From positions 1,301,765 through 1,365,764 of the forward strand of contig MU385712.1 of NCBI GenBank assembly GCA_022497155.1: 64,000 nt of DNA. The letters run 5' to 3'. Each line of letters opens with the position of its first letter. The stretch's first letter is position 1. The notes under the pieces are model-generated. The model was not told the origin of the DNA. It ran no database searches and worked only from the letters and a program-made list of their open reading frames with translations. Made by a program: the position numbers and the translations under genes. The stretch is from Whalleya microplaca (lineage: Eukaryota; Ascomycota; Sordariomycetes; Xylariales; Xylariaceae). Positions 44,085 through 56,692 of this stretch are shown piece after piece.

Positions 44085-46574
44085 CTAACTCTCCTCTACT
44101 TCAAATTCAACGGGAAATCCGAGATTATCCAATGTCTCCAACAGTGTCCCACCAGACTTGCGGACAAACTCACGAGTTTCCTCAGCAGCTTGCGATAAAA
44201 GTCGCTTGTCATTCGACTCGGCAGCCGCAGAAAAGATCCACCCGACCACAAACGGCAACTCGCTCTCTCGTTCCATGTACGCGGGGGTGAATATCTGTCG
44301 CAGTAGGGGATCGCAGTGCTTCCGAACGGCGCGAAGGTACGACCAGCACTCCCGGTGCATAGCCATGTACGGAAGCGCGAACTCCAGTGACTCGGCCTCC
44401 AGCGCGAACACCAGGGCTCTCACGAGCTGCTCAGGAGGGGGCTGAACCCTCTCAGTTGCCTTCTTCTTGCCCTTCTTCTTTCTCTCTTTGATTTTCTCGG
44501 GGTCCTCGATTTGTCCCATCACCATTGTTCCCTCCTCCTCGGGCTCCTCCATCTCCCAGAGTCCGAGGTCGATGATCTTGGCCACGTGCTCCGGCGTCCA
44601 GTCCACTTGGCCCGTCCGGCGCAGATAGCGGTCCATGAACATGGAAGATACCGGCGCTCCGTCCTTGATCCCCCGTGGCCCTGAGCGGGAGGCCAGGGCT
44701 ATGTTTCTGCGGCGCTTGTTGGTGAATGCCGCTGCCGTGGTACCCATCTGGAGGCAGAATTTCTTGTAGTACTCGTCTGGATTTCTTGGCGGGTCCCCAA
44801 CGAAGAAGTTGGAGTCTCCCAGCATCGATTCAACGACATCCATATCTGGCCAGGGGGCTGTGATTTGCTTCTCGCTTCGGAGAGCATGGTACAAGTGCAA
44901 GGAGTACGTGATCGAACCCCATGCATTAGCGATTGTAATACCGATGTCCCACATCTCGGCGCGAAAGTGGTAAAGCATGAGGCCGCTGAGAACAGGTGAC
45001 ATTTTCAAGATGCGATTGGGCTTCATCGTCGTTGGAACTGGTTCGCCCGTTCTCTGATAGGCCTTGACCTTTACCTTGTAGACGGGGTCAAGCATAATGT
45101 GTCTGATCTTGGTCTGAACTTGACGAATCATATGATCGTTTACTGCTGGCCAGCTATCTATCTTCAACTTTTCGTGGAACTTGAAGTGTTCATCGATCTC
45201 GTTACGGAAGAACTCCATATGTTGCATCAAGGTCTCGAATGGTTGCTCGGCCTGGTCACGGAGCACGTAATGGATGTCGAGGTAGATTTGTGCGGCAAAA
45301 ACAAGGTAGAACGGTACCTCTCTCGTCTTATCCAATTCCTTTATTCCTCTAAAGAATTCATCTTCCACTGGATAATCATGAACCCCGCGCTCAACCGCCA
45401 TCAATTCTGTGAAGAACGTCATGATCAAGACTCGGTCTTCTTCAAACTTCTGGTACCCTGTCTTGGATGATCGGTTACTTCTGGGGTTATAAAACCCATA
45501 CGTCCCATCTTTCTAGAGCGGAATCCGTCCAGGTTCAGCAACTTTGATGAGTGCGTCTAGAAGGCTGCACGTCAAGATGTATGTGCGGTTCGCAACATCA
45601 TAGGTATCGTAGTTGAAGTTGACAATGGCCTGCGCAAGACCCTGATCAACCTGGTCGAGAACATTGTGTCCCTGCGCCATAGCTTGGACGAAGTAAAACT
45701 TTTCGAGCACCTTCCATATCCCTCCATGCTCCCGAAACATCGGCACGATATCATCCATCAAGTTTCGTGCAAGGTCAATTGCAGTGTTGGTCGTGACGGC
45801 AGCTGCGGCGAGATCGAAAAGTCCCTTCTTATAGTTGCCCCACATCCACCGAATATAAGATCGGATTTTTTCAACGTCAAAAATTGCCATGGTGAGAGAC
45901 ATAAGCACCTCCTCCATGGAGTTCTGTGGCTCAGCCTCATATATAGCTTCGTCATCTTCCACCTTCTTTGGTCTCTCGATATCCGGCGCGTTCAAGAACT
46001 CATCCGAAGGCTCATAAACCTTCAAGGCTTTGAAGGGATTGACGAGGTCCTCGGGGGACCCAGCACTATGGGCGGGACCGCTTGAGCCAGTAGCAGGTTT
46101 TTCTGACGAAGGAGTCATACGTATTTTCAGGACTTCTTGAACTTTCTCAAGTACACCAAGGAAGAAGTCATGGCTCAGAGAAGACATTTCGTCCGCGAGA
46201 ATACCATTTTCCTCCAGTCTGCCGCCAAATCCTGAACGTGTTGATATGACGCGGCTCAATGTCGTCTTGAGTGACTCAGGTACTGACACCGTCGGTTTAG
46301 CGACTATGAATTCGGCCAAAGGCACAAAATCCTTGATTTTGATGATGTACTTGCTCGTCATGGGAGGTGTTTCAGCCGGTTTCTGTTGTTGTTTCTTAGC
46401 CCGCGCTCTTGCCTTTCCTTTAGCCCGACCTGATGTTGCCTTGTTGGCTGCACCATTGTCAAGAAGGTCGGATGAATATCCTAGAGATTTAGCTGTGGAG
46501 GCAAGCCAAGTTGCAACAGAGTCAGTATCTTCCTTGTATCGGCGATATGAGCCAGCAAGTGTGGGTGGCAGCAT
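44085..46574 (-). CDS. DUF6604-type protein, interrupted by one in-frame TAG
   Basis: One continuous minus-strand frame runs from the ATG at 46,574 to the stop at 44,085, about 829 codons, broken only by TAG at 45,515-45,513 (codon 354). The start MLPPTLAGSYRRYKEDTDSV and WLASTAKSLGY are typical of the fungal DUF6604 domain, followed by a basic low-complexity stretch (RAKGKARARAKKQQQKP), SKYIIKIKDFVPLAEFI and a long helical region. After the stop the same frame goes on as KDGTYGFYNPRSNR and KFEEDRVLIMTFFTELM, with no loss of coding character to the end (PEQLVRALVFALEAESLEFA; FPVEFEVEES). Function is unknown for the family. A GT-AG segment of 30 or 81 nt could remove the stop in frame, but the donor (GTTGCT) is poor and 30 nt is too short. 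A fresh nonsense mutation or readthrough is more likely. Confidence 0.75.
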
Positions 46575-47930
46575 GTTGGCTGTTGGGTGAAAACAGAGGG
46601 TTGAGTGTTGTCTCTCTATTTCACGATCGATTGAGTCTTGTACCTTGGTGGTATTAGCTAGACTCGCAGACTCGGTAGGTAGTGTTCTTGGATAAAAAAA
46701 ATAATGTCGGAATGTGGTGTGTGTTTAGTCGTCGTTTGTTCGTCAAATGATATACTGCATAACTAAATAAAGTTTGCCTAAAGAAGCAGGGTATACCTTG
46801 CCAAACTATCTTACACTTGTATATGCATACGTAGTATGGATGACCCGCCAATGTTCTGGAATGTATCTAGTGAATTATAAATATATCCAATGTATACAGT
46901 GGAAGGACATTATGACCTCAGCATAGGTCAATCCCATAAACTGCTGTGAAACAGCCCTCTCCACTATATCAAGGGTCTTGGCGGATTGACAAATGTGTAG
47001 GCCAGTCTACTCGTCCTTGACTGATTGCCACCCTGGCCACAAGTACCATAAACTAACTTCATTATATTATATTATATTTTATGTTCATCATATCCACAGC
47101 AGTTGCTGTTAAGTAGGCGGCGGATGGAACGTGTGACGAAGGAGTTGCTTCACGGCAACATATGGGACTCAGTCTGGTCTACATAGGACCGTATCACGAT
47201 TTTTCACAACTAATACTGTATTGTTAGCGGGATCAATAAACATACCTAATAACCCCTATCTCTCACTCTATATTGCATGGTCAACGCACATTCATTTCTT
47301 GGATACCCGTTTGGCTTAGACTTGCCTTATGACTTACAGCTTAGCTTCAATTAGAAAGTATCGCATTTCTAAAGGTGAACCAGAGGGTTGTAAGGTTTAA
47401 CATAGAAAGGGGTGTGTATATGGGGCAGTTAAATAAATGAGGGGATACAACCGGATTCAACGTCCAATGACATCAACCACCAGTTCATTTGCATCTTTGA
47501 ATACCCAGGCAGATTTTAATTTCCATAAGTTAAGTCTAGTATACTACATTAGTCATTTATAAGTGCGGAATCAGTAACATTGTGTGCCCCTGTATGGATA
47601 CCCGTATAATACGTGTCTTCAAATACAGGAGAATCTTCCATGGTACGCATATCGCTCGAGCACTATTGCAGTAAAGTAGAAAGAGAACTGTCGTCTAGGT
47701 ATGGACAGACTGCAGTTCGGCCATCATCTAGACCTGAGGGGTAATTAGTCATTACGGCTACCTGCAGCCTGTGCCTATCATGCGTCAGCGCCCAGTCGTA
47801 GTTGGGTCAAAACGTCTAGCCCAACAGTTTTACCCATGATTTCTTTTTCAAACGTAGGTGGTTTTGAATCAGTCTGTAGAATCCGCACACTTCATTAGAA
47901 GTCCACAGACGTCCATTTGGTACCATCGCG
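46575..47930. promoter_or_regulatory. Divergent upstream region between the DUF6604 and SDR genes
   Basis: A 1.35-kb spacer between divergent starts. No convincing TATA box or gene was found; short TATATT/ATATAT runs at about 47,065-47,085. Confidence 0.4.
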
Positions 47931-49143
47931 ATGGCGGATTCAAGCGTACGCCCAAAGGACTACTATATCAAAAACAGTCAATTCACTGAAAATACACACC
48001 TAGACGCCTACCCAGCGATCGACCCAAGAAAGCCTGACCATAATCTTGATGGCAAAGTAGCCATAATCACGGGCGCTAGCCGTGGAATTGGAAAACGTGT
48101 AATTAGCTGAGGCACTTTTCTCTTTATACAAGGCTCCTAGTTCGTACTGACACCATCTATTACCAAGGCAATGGTCCCTGCCTTCGTAGCCGCCGGAGTC
48201 AAAGGGATCGTCCTACTAGCGACTGACGCAGAGAAACTGGCAATAACCGAACAGGAGATAAAGAACGACAATCCGAATATCGAAACATTGCCACTTGCCT
48301 TAGATATGTCCGACGAGAAGGCTGTAGAAGCAGGATTCGAGAGAGTCAGAAATAAATTTGGCCATGCCCATGTTTTTATTAACTGCGCCGGAGCACATCT
48401 GGGCGATGGTCCAAAACTACACGAGACTGACATAGACTTATGGTGGCGAAATTTCGTGAGTGTTGCTATTTCGACCTTTCCTATTCCACACACTTAATAC
48501 TGAAGCCATGAAGGAGGTCAATGCGAAAGGCCTCTACTTGTTGATCCGTGCATTCTTACGACTTCTACCTTCACCAGACACGCGGGCTACTATTCTCAAC
48601 CTCAGCTCGTGGCAAGCATTCTTTCTGGCACCACCTAGTGAGTGATTTTAAATTATTTGATATGCAGCAAAGCTTTATCCAAGATCACAAAGTCCATAGC
48701 AAAGCCTACTTGGCAATGTCCAGCTCCTAGCCATATTACCTGGGCTCATCCTCCACTAAGAGACCTAGGACTGACTTGCACATGCTCTAGTGGGGGCATA
48801 TTTCATGACCAAGTTCGTCGTGGACAGCTTAACTACTTACGTGGCGATTGAATATCCAAACGTAACGGCCGTGTCCATGCATCCAGGCGTGCTGGACACG
48901 GATATGTGTCGAGAGCCATTTCTTTCTCAGACCGATAACAATAGCTTCAAACTGGTTGGTGGTATGGCAGTCTGGATATGTCAGGATAAAGCTAGGTTTC
49001 TTAGCGGAAGATGGATTTCAGCAAGTTGGGATGTGGATGATCTAGTGAAGAAGCAAGATGAGATCTCGAAGCATGACTTGCTGAAACTCACGCTCAGGGG
49101 TAACTTCGGGCCTACCAGACTATCTAGAGAGTCTGAATTGTAG
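47931..49143 (+). CDS. Short-chain dehydrogenase/reductase (classical SDR)
   Basis: Four exons, 47,931-48,098, 48,168-48,455, 48,514-48,637 and 48,791-49,143, give 310 residues in phase. The cofactor loop is TGASRGIG (about residues 46-53), followed by VLLATDAEKL and ALDMSD. The structural motif reads INCAGA (usually NNAG), the catalytic Ser is in LNLSSWQ, and the catalytic pair is Tyr-x3-Lys in AYFMTK, spliced across intron 3. Downstream is VSMHPGVLDTDM, the usual PG loop. An N-terminal extension of about 38 residues precedes the fold. Substrate cannot be told from sequence. The exon 4 acceptor (TCTAG at 48,790) was chosen because it restores the YxxxK region. No secondary-metabolite cluster genes lie nearby. 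Confidence 0.85.
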
Positions 49144-50629
49144 GAGTGGACAATGATATTAACGATGTCGGTACCATCTTTTCCTATACTATATGAGGGG
49201 TTGGGATTTTACCAGAATGTAAACAGTGAGTATCTATAATAGCTAACTTTTCGTTTTCCATTTTTAGTCACGCAATTTAAACCTTGACGTTCTTCTTTTG
49301 ATTTATATATTTATTTTAATTTAACTTAAATTTCTCTTTCTTTTTCTTTTATAATAACTTTAGTTAATATAATTAAAAATATAAAATTTAAGGCTATCTT
49401 ATAAGCTTATTTGCAATTTAAGTTAATGTAAATAATAGCAGCTTAAAGGGGCACATACTATATTAGGTCCGGTGACAATAACGTAAATTGCTCAGAAAAA
49501 TTCCAGGTGACGTTTAAATTTATTGTTAACGCTATATTTACAAGTGTGATCTGTCAATATAGGACAAAATAATGAGGAGTATAGTCACTTGATCGTGCAA
49601 GGTGAAGATATAGGAAGGTGGCAGAGCCACCTGATATATATACATGTATAGGCAGAGCGGCCATACGTAGGCCCGTACCACCCTCAGCCCTATAAGGCGT
49701 ATGTTTACATGGTGTTTCAGGGAATGCAAAGATAATACACATAATACTACACCAATATGTTCCTATAAAAGGAGGTTAAGAGTATAATGATCTATACGTT
49801 GCGGTATACCTCATCCTCAAGCGCTATAGCTACACTTAGACTTAGACGTCACAAAAACCAACGGGTATTCGCCCTAATCTTTGATAACCGTGATCCCCCT
49901 TATGGTCGATTGATTGGGGGGTCCGAGCCGCATAAACATTCGTATAATAGGATATTGTGCGACATTCGCGAGATAATTGCCTACTGCTTATTGCATTGAT
50001 GAGAAGGGTGTCACTGATAAGCCTACACTGCATAGTTAGATTTGATGTGCCATATTGTACGCGTCCCCAAGGTCCCAATCTATTCATATAGTCATAAAGT
50101 ATCTTCATATAGATGATGATGCAATGGCCTTCAAGGACATCCAAGTATTGAATATGTTGTCTGAAGAAAAGGCAACTCCTTTCATTGACAGCAGCCCGCA
50201 ACCCATGTTGCACTGGACAGGGCTCAGAATGCAAGTGCTGTGAAGGCATATGGTAGCTACAATGTAACAGGCTATGAAAGACAAGTTTTCAGCCCGAATA
50301 GTTGATCCGTCGATGATTCAAGCCGGTGAAGCGTCGAAGTCCTTGCCAAAGATTACGCGCATATGCAGAGCCTGACGAGACATATGGCAGACCGATACTT
50401 AGATGCCCTAGATGTACAATAGTCGCTTTTCATCCATTGAGGAGTTTGGAGTTATTCACCTTGAAAACAGTTTAGCAAACGACTTACCGATACAATATTG
50501 TACACATAGCTAGTGTAACCTGCGTGCGCGTACTTACCCCTATCTCCTATGATGTTCATATCCAACGACCTAAAACAACATGAAGCAACCTTCCCACCTG
50601 CACTCCTGTTCCTGGTAATCTTTCACAAC
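49144..50629. other. Intergenic region with a small AT-rich relic
   Basis: Mostly featureless. At about 49,282-49,440 the composition drops to the AT/TpA-rich style of the transposon block, likely a small RIP-mutated repeat fragment. Short frames at 49,538-50,249 lack support. Confidence 0.45.
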
Positions 50630-51420
50630 CCCTTCAAACCACGGTATCAAAGAAAGACGCCGACCGCTGCACCGGCGCACTCAACAACCCCGCCTCCGAG
50701 ATCCGGAACCTGCTCCGAACGTAATCGATGCAATGGCTCTCGGTGCGCCCGAGCTGGTCGACAGCCACAGCGTAAAAAGCGATAGAATTGCGCAGCGCGC
50801 CGAGTACCGGGTCCTTGTTCGCCGGGACCACGCGCTTGGCGTCCGGGGTCTCAGACTCGTCCAGCGCGATCTCGCCGCGCGAGAGGAGCACGACAAGGCG
50901 TTGCAGGAGCACGCTGCCGTAGGCGCAGTGCCCCACGCTTCTGCTGCTCGTCAGTGTTGGGTACGTGAGCAGGTGGATGACCCACGGCTCGGGCGATCAA
51001 TCCGGCTCGTCGCAGGCCACGTACAGCCAGGGGGCTTCTGCGACGCGGAAGGCCGGCGGGAAGCCGCGTTGGCGCAGGGGATTTGTAGGAGATGTATGCT
51101 CTTGAACTGGATGATGTGGTATAGCAGTGACCTGTCGATGTTCTGGTTGGCTGTAGAGACATGCTACCTAATCTGCGCGCCACTTTCGAGCAGAAACTGG
51201 AAGATGGGGCTGTTATCCGTATGCCCTAGCGTTACCGTTACACTGCGAAGTGACTCGATTAAGGCTCGCAATGCTTTGTTCACCTATGCAGAGCCGCAGT
51301 TGTTGATGGCAACTCCTTGTTGGATGGGCAACTCCTTGTTGGATGAGCACCTTGGAAATATCGTAGTAGCCGTAACGACAGGCATGGATGAGCGTAGAGG
51401 CTGCTTTCCAGGATGAGATT
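50630..51420 (-). pseudogene. Decayed ankyrin-repeat protein gene
   Basis: Minus-strand fragments in different frames read as ankyrin sequence. Near 51,400-51,330 there is HACRYGYYDISKVLIQQG, a good repeat core (x-HAACxxGxxDIVKxLLxxGA pattern), then ALRALIESL and NSPIFQFLLESGAQI. Near 50,930-50,640 there is HCAYGSVLLQRLVVLLSRG and a fungal-type tail with SHCIDYVRSRFRISEAGLL. The pieces need frame changes and pass stops, and I could not join them by introns with good signals. It looks like a relic, perhaps of the repeat region of an NLR- or ankyrin-family gene. No start exon was found. Confidence 0.55.
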
Positions 51421-52306
51421 GCACACCCCCTTTTAAGTCATAGCGTTGCTACTCCCTTGTACTTCTTCTCTACCGCCATCGGCAGGACTGGCTCTGATTG
51501 TATGGTTCTGGCCTCGTCGATATCAAGGAATTCCGTGATCTCGAGCGGATAAAGCTGCGATATCTTCCCATGACCCGGAACAACGGGCAGTTGCGAGTAT
51601 CAGACTCGTTAGGCAGATTATGACCTGAGTCATCGTGAGTTAGCCCCGTCGCCCAAAACCATTGAGGGATTTCACGAGGAGTTGAAGGAAAGATAGGGGA
51701 GAAGTTGTCAATGACGCTTGGAGAACCTACAGGGATACTCATGCGGTTGGTTCTACAACGGGGATAACTAACCAATCACCGATGTCAGGTACACGCTCTT
51801 GAGAATTCAACGAAAATATTAAGTCAAGTCGAGTTGCTAGCTTTTTGCCTCGTTTGACGAAATTTACAGTTTGACTCGGTTATTCAACAAAATGGCTGTG
51901 ACTGTGTCCCTTAACCCCTGGGTCCGAGCTAAGAGATGATCTCACATACACCGCAGGGCAGCACAGTACCTGTATAGGGCGGTAGCTAATCACCAAGAGA
52001 CTAACACTACAAGTCACTTATATGGGCATGAATGACCTCTAAATAATTGTGGTGATGGGCCATGTTTTATTCATTCAAAAAGAGGTTGTAATACTTGTGC
52101 TGTATTCCCCTCATATCACTCCCTGACTGATATCTATATATATATCTGTATATATTGCTTACTAGGAACAGACCAGCGACTTATCCTAGGCCTCGGTATC
52201 TAACACACAAATGAAGGGGTGCATTGCGCTTCCTACATCTAATATATCTCCAACCATCGCATATTTCTTGAAAGGACCTCCTAGCATCCACGCAATTCCG
52301 CCCCCC
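51421..52306. other. Intergenic region, no gene supported
   Basis: An open minus-strand frame at 51,470-51,775 (Ser/Arg-rich) has no recognisable domain. TATATATATATC at about 52,134-52,146 is a simple repeat. Confidence 0.5.
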
Positions 52307-54613
52307 TCAGGAGTCCTCCGGAAGCCCCAGGTCAAACGTCCCCGGCAGCGCGCCCTCGGGCAAAAGCTCTGCATTCTGCGACCTCATCTCCCCCTCGAAC
52401 TCGGCGCGGAACTCATCGACGGTCTCGAGGACATCGCGGACCTGCTCGGGGCCGAACTCGCGGCCCTCGGCCAGCGCCAGCGAGTACGCCGTGGACACCG
52501 TGTTCTTGATCTGGCGGCCGTTGACGTCGGCTTTGGCGAGCTCGCGCAGGACCTCGGGGGTCCAGCTCCCGGTGTCGAACCCGGCCGTGCGCGAGAGGAA
52601 CAGCCGCCACAGCGACTCGCGCGCGCGGGAGTCGAGCGCGTGGTACTTGAGCGCCAGGTGGATCCGCGATTGGAAGGCCGGGTCGAAGGAGGTTATGCGG
52701 TTCGTGGTTAGGAACATCACGCCGGAGAAGTACTCCAGGATGCGCAGGAAGACTGGGTGGGTGGGGATCGCGTTAGCGGACAGGCAACGGCGAAACACAG
52801 ATGGGGAGGATTAAGTAACTTACTCGAGACCAGGCTGTTGCGCGCGAGATCGCGGGACGATCGCTTCTCCAGGAACACGTCCGCCTCATCAATAAGCAAG
52901 ACGGCCTTCCAGGTCGTCACCAACTTGAGGACCTGCTTCAGGTTCTTGTCGACGCTCTTCACGTCGGAGCCCAGCTCGCCCGACATCAGCACGTAGAGCG
53001 GGCGCTTGATATCGTCGGCGATGCTCTCGGCGGTGAACGTCTTGCCGATACCCGGCTCGCCGTGGAGGAGGAAAATGCAGCCCTTGCCTTTGCCCTGGAT
53101 GAGGTCGTCGAAGCTACTATTGCTAGACGTGTGCTTAGCCGTCAGCGCGCGCACGAGGCGCTTTTGCTTGGATGGCAGCATGAGGGCGTCGAAAGCGCCG
53201 TCGTCGAAATCGATGTCCTTGACGAAGTCGACGGAGAACCATGCCCATTGCTTCTCTGAGAGGGAGAAACCGGCCACCATGAAGTGGCAGAGCATGTATT
53301 GCTTTTCACTGATAACATCATTGTCAAGAAGTCTTGCGTTGTGCACCTTGATGTCGTTGTCCGTTCGTTCTTCGATGAATGATTTGCAGTCGAGGATGAT
53401 CCTGCCATGCAGCTACGAAAGCGTTAGCCGGGGTCATCTTCAGGTCGGGTGATAGGAACATACTTCAATAGGTGTCTGTGGAAACGTGTCGTTCGCCCTT
53501 CCCGTGATAGAAACAGTTCGCTGGCGATCCACGGCAATGGCAGGTCCACTATAAGCGCGGTATTGGATACCTACAAGGCTACAGTACTTCTGACCCCGAG
53601 CAATCAGCGTCTCTCGGGTAGAATCCTGGTCTGGGTGGAACTTGAACGGGTATATCGGGAGGTTGAGAACCTCTTGATAGCCCTCGAAGGCCATAACCGG
53701 GAGTGAGCGGTGGACGTATCCGAAGGTAGAGCCGTTATGCACAAATGCCTTCGCAGTGACGACCCAATGCGGACATTGCCCAACTCCGCCCTGCATGAAG
53801 GCCACCTTACGAATCTTGTGGATGAATTGATCAGGTCCTTCACCACCATAAACGAGGTCACCTGGTTTGAAGAGCATCCATAGGTCCTTGAACTCGACGC
53901 ACGACGTTTCAGCGTCCATATTTGATTCGAATCGACGGATGTCTCTTCGAAACTCCTTCTCGGTAAAGTCGACGATGAGGAAGACGTGCTGCTTCGCTAT
54001 CCCATTCTCGAGGTTGTCCCCGTACTCCCTCAATTCCTTCCGATAGTGGAAGAGGCACGCGAGGGCCGAGTGTTCCGTGCTACCCGACAAAGTGATATCT
54101 CCAGTGAAGTTCTGATCTGGGTATTTTCGGATCACGGTTCGGAGGGCGTCTCGGATGTACGGGGACTGAATTTCGAGTTGGACCTTCTCGATCTTTCCGT
54201 CCCTCGTATAATACTTATAAAGACGTAAGGCAAATTTCCCCTCATCTTCAAGATCCGCATCTGGGTTGAGCTTAAGTTCTTTGACAGCTCGTTTCCCATC
54301 CACTATAGAAGCATCACTTAGCAACTGAGGTGTGAGTGGAAGGTCATGAAGCATTTAAAGCCGTGGATGGACCTTGGGCATAGACTGGCCCAAGGAGCTC
54401 TCATAAGCTTGCCTGAGTACTAGAACAGAATTCAGAACGAGGATATCAGAAGCTTTACATACAGTCGTAGCGTGCCTCGTACTCCTTCACTTGACACTTC
54501 ATCGCCTTCTTTGGGACAGGAGGTGCCTCAGGTTCCTGTTCACCGTTCGGGGGACTGGCTGGAGGGCTAGTCTGAGTGGCCTTGACCATCTCAAAGTCAT
54601 CACGTTGGGTCAT
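52307..54613 (-). CDS. AAA+ ATPase with DUF7025-type N-terminal domain
   Basis: Five minus-strand exons, 54,613-54,459, 54,412-54,373, 54,324-53,464, 53,412-52,824 and 52,752-52,307, give 696 residues in phase. The 40-nt second exon and the weak GTCCAT donor after it are the least certain; an internal ATG at 54,354 is the alternative start. Order: Pro/Glu-rich head (PPASPPNGEQEPEAPPVPKK), a DUF7025-like domain (FKDLWMLFKPGDLVYGG, YPFKFHPDQD), then an AAA module with Walker A GEPGIGKT (about residue 470), Walker B LLIDEADVFLEKR (about 526), sensor 1 FLTTNRITSFDPAFQSRIHL and a lid with VNGRQIKNTV. Relatives are numerous fungal AAA proteins resembling the BCS1/FtsH-type ATPase core; their role is largely unknown. 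GC at third positions is high in the last two exons. Confidence 0.85.
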
Positions 54614-56692
54614 CTTGAGGGTTGCGAAACGGTGGTAAAGAACGATACGACTCTTTGAGGAAGCAATTGAGGTTCTGAAAGTGAGCTATTCACACGCACT
54701 TTCTTGTCCGATGGTGTTTCTTCTTTGATGAATTAGGTTGTACAACAACTTTCCATCTTTTTATACTCTCGAAGCTTGGAGGCAGACGCTGGTAGCCGTA
54801 TATTGCATGGGCCAATGATATGATGGACTGGCGTCAGACGTATAGTATGTGTGGCGTCAGTGTCGATCGTCCCAGGCAGGCCAGGCACCAGAGGCATTGC
54901 ATGCGACTAAAGCAAGACTTAAGCGTATCATAATGGAGCAAAAGTCCTAGAAGTTGCCTTATGGTGGCTATCTTCCATCTGTGCCGCATTCCTTAATAGC
55001 TTGCCTAATAGCAACTGGAAAGCCGTATCGCGAATATCGCACTCATTATTCTTGCATCTGGGGAAGGGGGCACTGCTGGAGCCTGAATTCGCATTCCGCA
55101 CCAGCATAGCCTACCGGAAAGCTACCAGATCTTCGGGATTACTATGCATGACGGTGGCAGGGCAGCTGGGCGACAATGGCATATAGACTTGATCTATCGA
55201 TGAATGGTCTCTTACAGCCTTACTGCAACATAGTAGCGGCGTCTACTCATATGCAACCTCCACTATCAGGGCTCGTTGTAGAGGGGTTAGATGCAGGCCG
55301 CGGACTAGATATCTAGGACGCGACCGCGTATATGAGTCAAAATGAGCCGACTCAAGCGGACATATCGTATGATGGTGTGGACCTTGTGCGATTACACAAA
55401 AACTATATATATGATCAAATCCCGCGAAGATGGGCAGTTGATATTCATTGTCGGGTTGACATCGGTCTCATAATTGGGATGGTCATGTACGTGACTTACA
55501 TGCCTAGTCCTACCTACCTATTCTTCTTCCAGAGGCTTCCATTCTGAGAATATGGGCCTAAGCATAAAGCGACACCCTTCTAGATTTGCATTTCTACATG
55601 AAACTGAGACAGGACGATAATGCAGAAGTACATGTAGGTAAAGATATAAGCAGGTGAGAGCTTATGTGATGTGATGTGTAGAAGGCTGCTGACAGACAGG
55701 ACTCGGGACCCGTCCACAGTGCTTTATTGACGAAAATATGACTAGAATTGATTTATGCATTGAGGGATAATGGTAAGCGGGCTTTGAGGCTTTTATAAGA
55801 ATCGATTCACAAGTGAAATTCTGAAATCTTATGACGGTATTTCCTTATGTAGGAAGGCTAGGCACTTCATAGAATGAGAGCATTGATGATGTTTTTTGTA
55901 AGTGTTCTTCTGCCTGATGTGTATCAGCTGCAAATAGTAGGTAGGCAGCACCTTACTAAACCGTATGTACTTTGTACAGCAAGTGAAGCACAGGCCACTT
56001 GTTATAGTGGTTGTCCCGCCCCGATGATGCGTGTGATGCCTACGAATTTATGCACCTGCCACCGGACCAGTGCGGACTCCGACTATCCGACATACGTACC
56101 TACGATATGGCGTTATGCCGTTATGCCGTTATTAGGTCATACATGTGCTCCGTAATGTACCTACTTTAGTTACTGCGTCTGCATCGTCGGGCTTCTCGGC
56201 TTGTGAAAATTTCATTCCCAACCTGAGGCACATGCAAGTGTTATTTTAGTTGACAGCCTATCATTTTACATTCCAGCCGCCCGTTGTGAACACCTATCAC
56301 TGTCACACTTTTGTTGTTTCTATCACTTCATTTTTTCACGTGAGTGGGTGTCGCATCAAGCCTCATTACATATCCATATCCTGCTCTCTCTGTCTCTCTG
56401 TCTGTTGAAGCCAGGGCTCGTTCAGTTCCCGCAGCCGAACGAAGGCAGAGTCACAGACAGTCAGTCAGACCCCCAACACGTCAACGATGTGGCAGAGCGT
56501 CCCTCTGCCGCACAACCAAAGCCCTTCACCGTGGATTCGATAGCGCTGCTCGCCGAACTTGTCACCCCGCGCGAGTCCAGAAAGGACAGAAGACAGCTCC
56601 ACTGCCGCTTCTGGCCCGTACGATACTACGACCTCCGACAGATCCTCACCGGCGCCGTCTCCTGCCCGCCGCTCCCGCCCTTCCCCTACAAC
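54614..56692. other. Intergenic region between AAA and DGK1 genes
   Basis: Divergent upstream DNA of about 2 kb. Short frames at 55,001, 55,332 and 55,874 lack support. The DGK1 leader (about 56,340-56,692) is open in the DGK1 frame but lacks an ATG in good context before 56,693. Confidence 0.5.

Noticed and set aside
47931..54613. Secondary-metabolite cluster around the SDR gene
   Set aside because: No backbone synthase, P450, transporter or cluster regulator is visible among the neighbours.
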